Assembly: GCF_003992065.1 (NCBI RefSeq)
Contig: NZ_RQUZ01000016.1
Span: 1-42,635, forward strand
Reading direction: 5' to 3'
From: Veillonella seminalis
GTDB taxonomy: Bacteria > Bacillota > Negativicutes > Veillonellales > Veillonellaceae
Length of the DNA stretch: 42,635 bases
The notes under the pieces are model-generated. The model was not told where the DNA came from and searched no databases. It was given only the letters and a program-made list of their open reading frames with translations. The position numbers and the translations under genes were made by a program. Positions 8,421 to 15,413 of this stretch are shown here, one piece after another (position 1 is the stretch's first letter; every line of letters begins with the position of its first letter).

Positions 8421-8886
8421 AGTGCACAATTCTATATAATTTGTCTTTGAATTATGAAGTTTTAAAGAATATAGATGAAGATGTAGAAGTATTGATAATA
8501 CTGAATTATATTTGTATTTTGTCATAAAAATAATTGTAAAAATAGTAATTTTTAAGGTTAACAATCAAGTGCATTCATGAGTATTTCATTTATGATAAGT
8601 ATAGTTAGCTATAAAATAACATAGTAGCTATACTTATTTACTTATAAATATATATTTAGTAGGGATTAAAAATTATTTACTTTGATGTGCTAAAGTATTG
8701 AGGGTTTTAATGATGGGGGAATATATTTTTGAAATGTAGATCTGTTTTAAAAGTATATTATTTAATTAAAACTTTAACGGCTAAAGTTAAAAATAGATTA
8801 AAAGTAAAAACTTTGATAATCAAGTTATCGCATGCTGCTTGATGTATTAGGTTGGTAAAATATTTTTGTGAATTAGGGGTGTTGTT
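8421..8886. other. AT-rich leader of TAA2 with shared element and inverted repeat
   Basis: No gene seen. It holds TAA-upstream element copy 2, TCATGAGTATTTCATTT (8575-8591). Six bases later is an inverted repeat, AAGTATAG (8597-8604) / CTATACTT (8628-8635), with further inner CTAT/ATAG pairing. The TAA2 ATG follows a weak purine SD (AGGGGTGTTGTT). Confidence 0.5.
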
Positions 8887-10331
8887 ATGAATAAAATTTT
8901 TAAAGTGGTCTGGAGTAAGACGAAAGGTTGTTTTGTCGTTGCATCGGAATTAGCTAAAAGTCATCAAGGTGGAACAAGACGTGTGAAACGGATAAGTGTG
9001 GCTTTGATGGTGGCGTTGATTTTAGCACCGCAGATGATTACTTATGCTTATAATTATATTAATGTTGGGGGCGATGGAACTAAAGATAAACCCGGTACAG
9101 ATTGGCAAGCTGGAAGTAATGGCAATGGGAGATTAACTTTTGTAGATGGTACGGGGATTGATATTTCTATTGTTGAATCATCTGGACAGGGTGCAAGTAA
9201 ACAGTTAAAAGTTGCGATTGGAATCAATCAAGAGTATATGGATAGTATAAATGCTAGTGTTAGCTCAGCTTCAACGAGTGCTAGTAGTGCAGTATCTAGT
9301 GCCGAATTAGCATCTACTAGTGCAGCGAGTGCCTCAACAAGTGCAGGGACTGCTTCATCTAGTGCAACGTTAGCATCGACAAGTGCAAGTTCAGCTTCAA
9401 CGAGTGTGTCGAGTGCATCAACAAGTGCAAGTTCAGCGTCTACAAGTGCATCGAGCGCCTCAACTAGTGCAAGTCAGGCCGAATCCAGTGCTAAATCTGC
9501 AAATGATAGTGCAACGAAGGCTTCATCAAGCGCAACGGCTACCGGTGAAAACGCCATGGCAATCGGTCGGGGTTCTGTAGCTAATGGAAATGGAACATCG
9601 GCTATGGGTGTGAATGCTTCGGCGACCGCTGAAAATGCGACTGCGATTGGCAGTAATGCCAGTGCAACCGGCAAAAATTCAGTAGCTCTAGGGGCCGGTT
9701 CCGTGGCTGATCAGGATAATACTGTTTCGGTGGGTTCAGTTGGCAATGAGCGAAAAATTACTAATGTAGCCGATGGTGAAATTTCACCTACGTCTACTGA
9801 TGCAGTTAACGGAAGTCAAATTTATGGCTTGGCATCCCAAGTTGCCAATATTGGCAATCGTATTAACAAATCCGGAGCCAATGCAGCCGCTTTGGCAGCT
9901 TTGCATCCAATGGATGCCGATCCTAATGATAAATTAACGTTTGCCGTAGGTTTTGGTACTTACCATAGTGAAAAAAGCTTAGCGCTCGGTGCTTTTTACA
10001 GAGCTAATGAAAATACCATGCTCAGTGTTGGCGGTACCATGGATAGCGGTGATGCCATGTTTAATATGGGGCGTCTTTTAAATTCGGAAGTAGTACGGTT
10101 GATAGTGCTAAAAAAGAACAGTACAAGACGATGCCAATTAGTGTCATGAATGCGTTGGAAGATAAAGTGCGTGAACAACAAAAGACGATTGATGCACAGG
10201 CAAAACGTCTTGAAACATTAGAATCGCAAATGGGAAATCAGAATCAACAAGCTATTATTGAAAAGCAATCACGTCAGATTGAAGAGTTACAAGCACAAGT
10301 AAAAGCTTTAATGTCAAAAATTAATGTGTAA
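8887..10331 (+). pseudogene. Trimeric autotransporter TAA2, frameshifted in the last barrel strand
   Basis: Begins with the ESPR (MNKIFKVVWSKTKGCFVV...) and signal peptide, then an N-terminal domain, a Ser/Ala/Thr heptad stalk (residues 127-218), YadA head repeats (NAMAIG, TSAMG, NATAIGSNASA, NSVALGAGSVADQDN), a neck (RKITNVADGEISPTSTDAVNGSQ) and a YadA anchor. The frame breaks after residue 395, at GGGG 10068-10071. One more G would restore the final strand GASFKFG and the coiled-coil tail, whose frame then runs to the TAA at 10331 (481 aa in total). As written the protein ends at 10149 with about 25 unrelated residues and lacks the last strand needed for barrel closure and Bam recognition. 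The rest is intact and TAA1-like, so this is either a recent mutation, a slipped G run or a sequencing error. Followed by the second DUF2827 gene. Confidence 0.85.
9265..9540 (+). repeat. Ser/Ala heptad (21-bp) repeats in the TAA2 stalk
   Basis: Residues 127-218 parse as repeated ASTSASS-type heptads, longer and more regular than in TAA1 (about 13 versus 10 units). The difference in unit number between paralogues suggests expansion and contraction by slippage or recombination. Confidence 0.75.
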
Positions 10332-10513
10332 TGTTTTGGGTAAAATGTTTTATTAGATAGAAATGTCTTAGAATTAGATGATAAACGATTTGTGTATTTC
10401 TAATATTTTTAGATTTAAGATGATATGGGCATCTATAAAATATGATATATTAAAAATATATGATTTTTAATTTTGGATAGTGTTAATCAAAAAAAGGTTA
10501 AAAGGACAATCAA

Positions 10514-11683
10514 ATGGAGTTAAGTAAGTTACACAGTAGAAAAAAAGCTGGCAAAACAGGTCTGCGCATCGGTATTACATTCTTTTGGGGATCGTCTTAT
10601 AAACACATATGGTCCAATGGCGCCGGACAGAATATGTATTTTTTACGAGAAATGCTGGCCCAAATTGACGGGGTAGGAGATGTATATTTCGTATTCTGGG
10701 GCAATGATTTAAAGACATTGCCTAAAGAACTTGAAATAGAAGCCATGGGGGTCGACATATATCCGTATGAAGACGTTGTAAAGACGACCGATGTTTTAAT
10801 TGAAGGCACACTTACATTAGAACCGAAGTACGAAAAGGAATTCCGCAAATATGGTGCTAAGATAGTCACTTATCGTATGGGTAACGATTTTATCTGGGAT
10901 ATGGAAAAGTTTATTTGCAAAAAAGAAGGTGGCCGTGCTTTTAACGGCACAAAATATGATCAAGCATGGCTCATTCCTCAGGTGTATAAGACCAATAAAG
11001 ATTACTTGGAAGTCATGACCGGTACAGACGTTCATGAAGTACCGCATATTTGGAATTCGTTCTTCTTTGACCGTCAAGTTGCTAACTTGCAGAAAGGTTT
11101 AAGTTTTGGCTACAATCCGGATAAATCCGGTCGCGGTCGTCGCATTTCTGTATTTGAACCGAATGCATCGGTTGTAAAAAATTGCTATACGCCGGTATTA
11201 ATTTCGGAAGCGGCTTATAAAAAAGACCCGGAAGCAATTGCTCATGTGTATTTGTGCAATACCTACGATATACGGGACTTGCATGTGTTCCATAATTTTA
11301 TCGGCTATACATCGTTGGTAAAAAATAAAATCATGACGGTGGAAACACGTCATTTAATGCCATATTTCTTGTCTCGTTATACGGATATTGTTTTGGCGTT
11401 CCAGTGGGAGTTAGGTCTTAACTATGCGTACTATGAAGCTCTTTACGGCAACTATCCGTTGGTTCATAATTCGCCGATTTTGCTTGATGCGGGTGTCGGT
11501 TTTTACTATCCGGAATTTGATGCTCAAAGAGGGGCTGATGTATTACTCGATGTAATTAATAACTATGACTCTAATTTTGAAAAAACGGTGGCTAAGAATA
11601 AGAAGTTTTTAGAAACATTATCGCCATATAATCCGGCGGTATACAAAGAATATGAAAAACTGTTGGAGCAGTTGTTTTTATAA
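10514..11683 (+). CDS. DUF2827-family protein, predicted glycosyltransferase, copy 2
   Basis: 389 aa, the same length as copy 1 and highly similar to it throughout (for example GITFFWG, NGAGQNMYFL, FWGNDLKTLPK, MGNDFIWDMEKFI, VVKNCYTPVLISEAAYK, QWELGLNYAYYEALYG). The first 20 and last 30 residues are the least conserved. ATG 10514 follows AAAAGGACAATCA. No signal peptide or membrane helix, so cytosolic. It lies 182 bases after TAA2, mirroring copy 1, so the whole TAA-DUF2827 unit was duplicated. Substitutions are spread over the length with no gap, as expected if both enzymes are kept under selection. Activity is inferred to be transfer of sugar to the Ser/Thr stalk of the partner TAA. Family membership is from recalled motifs. 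Confidence 0.8.
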   Translation: MELSKLHSRKKAGKTGLRIGITFFWGSSYKHIWSNGAGQNMYFLREMLAQIDGVGDVYFVFWGNDLKTLPKELEIEAMGVDIYPYEDVVKTTDVLIEGTLTLEPKYEKEFRKYGAKIVTYRMGNDFIWDMEKFICKKEGGRAFNGTKYDQAWLIPQVYKTNKDYLEVMTGTDVHEVPHIWNSFFFDRQVANLQKGLSFGYNPDKSGRGRRISVFEPNASVVKNCYTPVLISEAAYKKDPEAIAHVYLCNTYDIRDLHVFHNFIGYTSLVKNKIMTVETRHLMPYFLSRYTDIVLAFQWELGLNYAYYEALYGNYPLVHNSPILLDAGVGFYYPEFDAQRGADVLLDVINNYDSNFEKTVAKNKKFLETLSPYNPAVYKEYEKLLEQLFL

Positions 11684-11769
11684 AAATAGTTAGGACTCCT
11701 AGACTCAATTCATTTTAAATTGACTTAAAGTTTATTAGATTCATATAAGCCGGTAATCTGAATTAATTG

Positions 11770-11804
11770 AAACGGCCCTGAAGTAGGTATCAGGGCCGTT
11801 TTGT
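11770..11804 (+). terminator. Terminator after the second TAA-DUF2827 pair
   Basis: AACGGCCCTGA / TCAGGGCCGTT, an 11-bp perfect stem with an 8-base loop followed by TTGTT. Confidence 0.88.
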
Positions 11805-11862
11805 TGTATAATAAAAGGTAATAGTTAGTTAAGTTTTCTTACAGTGAGAAAGGATAATCATC

Positions 11863-13236
11863 ATGAAACAGAATGTGCCTGTAGCAAAGGGCCAAGTATA
11901 TGAAATTGCAATTGAAAGTTTGGGAAACAGCGGCGAAGGCGTGGGCCGTTATGAAGGCTTTACGGTGTTTGTGCCGTTTGCACTCCCCGGTGAACGTATC
12001 AGTGCTCGCATTACACTTGTGAAAAAGAACTATGCCGTGGGGGCGTTGGTTGAAATTTTGAAACCAGCACCATACCGAGTTGAACCGACTTGTCCGGTAT
12101 ATGGTACTTGCGGCGGCTGTCAATTGCAACATGTGACCTATGAAGAACAATTACGTTTGAAAACTCAAAAAGTTCGAGACATTATGGAGCGTATCGGCAA
12201 AACGAATCCTGATTTGGTTCAGCCGGCCTTAGGACCGGATAATCCATGGCATTATCGGAATAAAATGCAGATTCCGGTGGGGGCCGATTCCGCTAAAGGG
12301 GCGGTACTTGGCTTCTATGCCATGGGGTCGCATGATATTGTACCTTGTACCAATTGTGCCATTCAAAATGATGGGAACAATCAGATTGTTGCCGTTTGTG
12401 AACGCTTGATTCGTGAAACAGGTCTTATGCCATATAATGAAGTAACCGCTGAAGGGATGATTCGCCACATTATCGGCCGTATCGGTGAAAAGGGCTGGAT
12501 GGTTATTATTGTAAGCACGGCTAAAACCTTGCCACAAGCGGAGTATTGGGTATCGGAAATCCGTAAAAATTTGCCGCAAGTAACCAGCATTGTGCTTAAT
12601 CATAATCCGCGTAAAACGAATATAATTATGGGTCGTGATTGCACCTTGCTTTGGGGCGATGAAACTATCAGAGACACGATTGATGATTTGAAATTCAGAC
12701 TATCGCCTCATTCGTTCTTCCAAGTTAATCCGGAACAAACCCTCGTATTATATAAGAAAGCGTTGGAATTTGCTAATTTAACAGGTGAAGAAACGGTTAT
12801 CGATGCGTATTGTGGAACCGGTACGATTTCATTGTTTTTGGCAAAACAGGCAAAGCACGTTATCGGTATTGAAATTGTGGAACCGGCTATTGTAGATGCC
12901 AAAGCTAACGCTGAGCGAAACGGCATTACCAATGTTGAATTTATCGCCGCTGATGCGGCTAAAGAAATGCCGAATCTTGTGAAACGCGGCGTGAAAGCCG
13001 ATGTGGTCGTTTTCGATCCGATTCGTGCAGGCTGTAAAGAAGAAGTGCTAAAAGCGGCGGCCTCAATGAAACCAAAACATATGGTGTATGTGTCTTGTAA
13101 TCCGGCGTCTATGGCGCGCGATATTGTTGTGCTTCGTGGGCTCGGCTATGAAGTAGAAACCGTGCAGCCGGTAGATATGTTCCCGATGACCGCGCACGTG
13201 GAGACTATTTGTTTGATGTCAAGATTGAAGGACTAA
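11863..13236 (+). CDS. rlmD: 23S rRNA (uracil-C5)-methyltransferase RlmD/RlmCD (RumA family)
   Basis: 457 aa, normal length. ATG 11863 follows GAGAAAGGAT. An N-terminal TRAM RNA-binding domain (residues about 10-68, SLGNSGEGVGRYEG...VPFALPGERI) precedes an iron-sulfur cluster region (Cys77, Cys83, Cys86 in CPVYGTCGGC, plus CTNC further on). The SAM-binding part has SFFQVNPEQT and VIDAYCGTGTISLFLA, and the catalytic nucleophile Cys412 lies in YVSCNPASMARD. It methylates C5 of U1939-type uridines of 23S rRNA using SAM; Firmicute homologues can modify two sites (RlmCD). It is a monocistronic housekeeping gene with its own terminator and marks the left chromosomal edge of the prophage region. GC content is similar to other chromosomal genes here. 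Confidence 0.95.
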   Translation: MKQNVPVAKGQVYEIAIESLGNSGEGVGRYEGFTVFVPFALPGERISARITLVKKNYAVGALVEILKPAPYRVEPTCPVYGTCGGCQLQHVTYEEQLRLKTQKVRDIMERIGKTNPDLVQPALGPDNPWHYRNKMQIPVGADSAKGAVLGFYAMGSHDIVPCTNCAIQNDGNNQIVAVCERLIRETGLMPYNEVTAEGMIRHIIGRIGEKGWMVIIVSTAKTLPQAEYWVSEIRKNLPQVTSIVLNHNPRKTNIIMGRDCTLLWGDETIRDTIDDLKFRLSPHSFFQVNPEQTLVLYKKALEFANLTGEETVIDAYCGTGTISLFLAKQAKHVIGIEIVEPAIVDAKANAERNGITNVEFIAADAAKEMPNLVKRGVKADVVVFDPIRAGCKEEVLKAAASMKPKHMVYVSCNPASMARDIVVLRGLGYEVETVQPVDMFPMTAHVETICLMSRLKD

Positions 13237-13260
13237 ACTGTATAAAAAAGGCTTGAAATC

Positions 13261-13313
13261 AAGGGATTCCGAGAAACTGCCCAGTTTGGACAGATAATCG
13301 GAATCCCTTTTTT
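13261..13313 (+). terminator. Terminator of rlmD
   Basis: AAGGGATTCCGA (13261-13272) pairs with TCGGAATCCCTT (13298-13309), followed by a T6 run. Confidence 0.88.
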
Positions 13314-13323
13314 AGGTCGTTTG

Positions 13324-13447
13324 ACAACAGTTCTGACCACTGGAAAATAGAGGGTTGTAACTACAGAACTGCTTTTTGCCGTATTGAGACAACGGAAATG
13401 TTGTTAGAGATGTTTTTGGAGATATTGAGACTACGGAACTGTTGTTA
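13324..13447. repeat. Short imperfect direct and inverted repeats
   Basis: Two 24-base imperfect direct repeats (13383-13406 and 13424-13447, core GAGAC(A/T)ACGGAA(A/C)TGTTGTTA) start 41 bases apart. A third weaker relative (ACTACAGAACTG) lies near 13360. ACAACAGTTC (13324-13333) is an exact inverse of GAACTGTTGT (13437-13446). They lie exactly between rlmD and the foreign DNA, so they could be recombinase or arm-type sites, a regulator-binding array or decayed DNA. Confidence 0.5.
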
Positions 13448-13449
13448 TG

Positions 13450-13482
13450 AAAAAGCCCCTGTCTGTTAGAGACAAGAGCTTA
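13450..13482 (-). terminator. Minus-strand terminator
   Basis: On the minus strand AAGCTCTTGTC pairs (with G-T wobbles) with GACAGGGGCTT, followed by a T run. It lies just after the stop of the 13489-13800 gene. Confidence 0.7.
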
Positions 13483-13488
13483 TAAGAG

Positions 13489-13800
13489 TTATTGCTGTTT
13501 TTTCTCACGTAGATAGGTTATATATTTTTTTGCGGATGATGAAATAGAATCCATCTGGTTGGAACCCACGGGCAAATTTATCCTTTCTTTGATTGTTACC
13601 CTTCTGCGGGAGATTAAGTTCCATAGGCTCTGCCCGTTATCCCGTTTGATTTCTTTTTCGTAGGAAAACTCGGAATTCATTTCCTCAAAAGCTCTTCGGA
13701 CGCGATCCGCTCTTGAAACCGTATCGCGAACCACTCTGTCATTTGTTGAGTAGTTTTCTCGGAGCCAATCCTTAAACCCATCTCTATCTATGTATCCCAT
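13489..13800 (-). CDS. Hypothetical protein, 103 aa
   Basis: 103 aa from ATG 13800; the upstream AAGGAGTC is a good SD. No signal peptide. The sequence is charged and mainly helical (RDGFKDWLRENYSTNDRVVRDTVSRADRVRRAFEEMN) with a C-terminal helix SAKKYITYLREKKQQ. The first about 45 residues look like a small helical module of the kind found at the N-terminus of phage-type integrases or restriction-linked proteins, but I cannot assign it. It lies 9 bases after the stop of a truncated gene on the same strand, so both were once one operon, cut by the junction near 13985. It may be an accessory gene of a lost restriction or mobile system. Confidence 0.55.
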   Translation of the reverse strand: MGYIDRDGFKDWLRENYSTNDRVVRDTVSRADRVRRAFEEMNSEFSYEKEIKRDNGQSLWNLISRRRVTIKERINLPVGSNQMDSISSSAKKYITYLREKKQQ

Positions 13801-13809
13801 AAGACTCCT

Positions 13810-13980
13810 TTAATCCAGTTTGGTCACCCAAGACGAATCGTATTTTAAAGTGGCTAGAAAAGCACTTTTATCGAGCTTTTCCGGTAGACGAATTTTTATA
13901 TGCAACCTATCCTCGGGAATTTCTTCAATAATCGTAAACTGGCTGCCGTGTGGCTTCCAGGTGAATTTGTGTGTATGTCT
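13810..13980 (-). pseudogene. C-terminal fragment of an unknown minus-strand gene
   Basis: About 53 codons ending at 13810 (HKFTWKPHGSQFTIIEE ... LATLKYDSSWVTKLD) look like a genuine protein C-terminus and are immediately followed by the 13489-13800 gene. Upstream, from about 13985, the plus strand instead encodes a methyltransferase tail and base composition becomes GC-richer, so the 5' part of this gene has been lost at a recombination junction. Function unknown. Confidence 0.5.
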
Positions 13981-13984
13981 CGTC

Positions 13985-14278
13985 TTGTTATCCACCGAGT
14001 GTGCAAGGCTGCAGGGATTCCCGGACTGGTGGTGCGCTGACTTCGGAACGGATGATCCGACCGATGAGGAGCTGGCTTCCTGGAGGGATGTTTTTGAAAC
14101 GCACAGGAATGTCGTGTCCGGCGCATCCAAACCGAAAACGGACAAGCAGATAATCAAGTGGCTCTCCGATCCGCATACGGACTCCGCCGAATATAAGATG
14201 TGGGGCAATGGTATCGCACTCCCGTGCGCTGTTTTCGTGCTGTCAGGCATTGTGTACTACTCACAGTTCCGAGTCTGA
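13985..14278 (+). pseudogene. C-terminal fragment of a phage-type C5-cytosine DNA methyltransferase
   Basis: In the frame ending at 14278 the sequence reads LLSTECARLQGFPDWWCADFG ... YKMWGNGIALPCAVFVLSGIV. This is the motif IX/X region of C5-cytosine methyltransferases (LTxxECARLQGFP; GNGIAxPCA). Motifs I-VIII, including the catalytic PCQ loop, are missing; upstream DNA belongs to another gene on the other strand. The full-length enzyme would have been a prophage orphan or restriction-linked methylase. As it stands it is an inactive remnant marking the left edge of the GC-rich prophage DNA. Confidence 0.8.
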
Positions 14279-14398
14279 TATTCTGGCGATAATTCTACAA
14301 AGAAAATCCCGTTATTCGCTTGCTATTTTAGGGCTTTAGAGTGATGTATATAACAGCCGCAAGGCACAGAAAATCAAGCGAAAGCGGAGGTAAACGCA

Positions 14399-14734
14399 AT
14401 GCAAGTAAAGTACAACGTCACAGGCGCACGGCGCAAGAAACTGGTCAAGGAGGACAGGGGTTCCTTCCCCTGGTTTGCGGAACTGCCGGACGAGGATTCG
14501 GTGAAGGCCTGCACGCATTTCATTGCCGCGCTCTGCGAGATGAGCAGAAATGCCAAGCGAGTGATCGCCACGGAAAAGGATGTGGACAACGAGAAGTACG
14601 CATTCCGCTGCTTCCTCCTGCGGCTGGGATTCATCGGTGCGGAGTACAAGGCCGAGCGGAAAATCCTGCTGAAGAACCTCACAGGGTCTTCGGCATTCAA
14701 GAACGGAGGCGCTGACCATGAGATTTCCGAATAA
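14399..14734 (+). CDS. Prophage 'virulence-related protein' type, shortened
   Basis: 111 aa. ATG 14399 follows GCGGAGG. The start MQVKYNVTGARRKKLVK and the end EKYAFRCFLLRLGFIG...ERKILLKNLTGSSAFKNGG resemble the two ends of a prophage protein often annotated virulence-related in Clostridia-type phages. That protein has a longer middle as I recall it, so this copy probably has an internal deletion near residue 20. Its stop overlaps the next gene by 17 bases, typical phage packing. Function unknown even in intact copies. Assignment from memory. Confidence 0.55.
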   Translation: MQVKYNVTGARRKKLVKEDRGSFPWFAELPDEDSVKACTHFIAALCEMSRNAKRVIATEKDVDNEKYAFRCFLLRLGFIGAEYKAERKILLKNLTGSSAFKNGGADHEISE

Positions 14735-14921
14735 GGAAACGGTCGACCGCATCCGCAGGGAGTATCCTGCAGGAACACGGGTGGAACTGGTACGGATGGA
14801 GGATGTGCAGGCTCCGCCGATTGGAACCAAAGGCACGGTTATCGGCGTGGATGATATCGGCTCTATTATGGTTCGCTGGGATAACGGCTGCGGGCTATCC
14901 ATCGCTTACGGCGAGGAATAA
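14718..14921 (+). CDS. DUF4314-family phage protein
   Basis: 67 aa. ATG 14718 is preceded by AACGGAGG and overlaps the upstream gene. The sequence MRFPNKETVDRIRREYPAGT...VELVRM...GTKGTVIGVDDIGSIMVRWDNGCGLS matches the DUF4314 pattern (P-x-G-T-R-V-E-L-x-x-M, G-x-x-G-T-V-x-x-V-D-D, W-D-x-G-x-x-L), a small SH3-like beta-barrel common in prophages of Firmicutes. It appears intact. Its role in phages is unknown. Confidence 0.75.
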   Translation: MRFPNKETVDRIRREYPAGTRVELVRMEDVQAPPIGTKGTVIGVDDIGSIMVRWDNGCGLSIAYGEE

Positions 14922-15010
14922 TTCTGCATATTTCTTTGAAAAACTACAGAAAAGACTTGCTGGTATATCCGTAGTGATATATGTACATGCCGAAAGAAAC
15001 GGAGGATACG

Positions 15011-15292
15011 ATGATGACAATCAACGAAGGAATGAGAAAATACAGGCTGTCGAATCCCACCACGCCGGAGGACATGGAATGCCGCCGAAGCAAGATGCTG
15101 AACTTCGGAGATAAGGTGCTGCTTGCCGGGTACTACTACAATGGGCAGAACAAGCCTTCCTATTTCGGAGCGGTTTACGAGTACCTCGAAGACGGCAGGA
15201 AGACTTGCGAAAGCACCATCGGACTGGCGGCGGTCAGCGAGGTCGAGTTTGAGGATGAAGGCCACGCAATCGCCTGGGCGATGCAGCAGTAA
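15011..15292 (+). CDS. Small phage protein, unknown function
   Basis: 93 aa. ATG 15011 lies 5 bases after GGAGG (15001-15005), which decides the start over an in-frame ATG at 14981 that lacks an SD. Sequence MMTINEGMRKYRLSNPTTPEDMECRR...LAGYYYNGQNKPSYFG...YEYLEDGRKTCESTIGL, acidic C-terminus. Cytosolic. Its place after DUF4314 and before the terminase is common in Firmicute prophages. No domain recognised. Confidence 0.6.
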   Translation: MMTINEGMRKYRLSNPTTPEDMECRRSKMLNFGDKVLLAGYYYNGQNKPSYFGAVYEYLEDGRKTCESTIGLAAVSEVEFEDEGHAIAWAMQQ

Positions 15293-15413
15293 GACACAGA
15301 GAAAAAACAGCAAAAGGGACGGGCCGCAAGGCTCTGTCTCTCGTACAGACAGATTTTAGAAAGTCGCAGAGATGCGGCTGTTTTTATGCCATTTTCGGAA
15401 GGAGGAGACGCCG

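Noticed and set aside
13384-13447. Repeats downstream of rlmD considered as a CRISPR fragment
   Set aside because: Only two imperfect copies with a 17-base gap, no further units and no cas genes.
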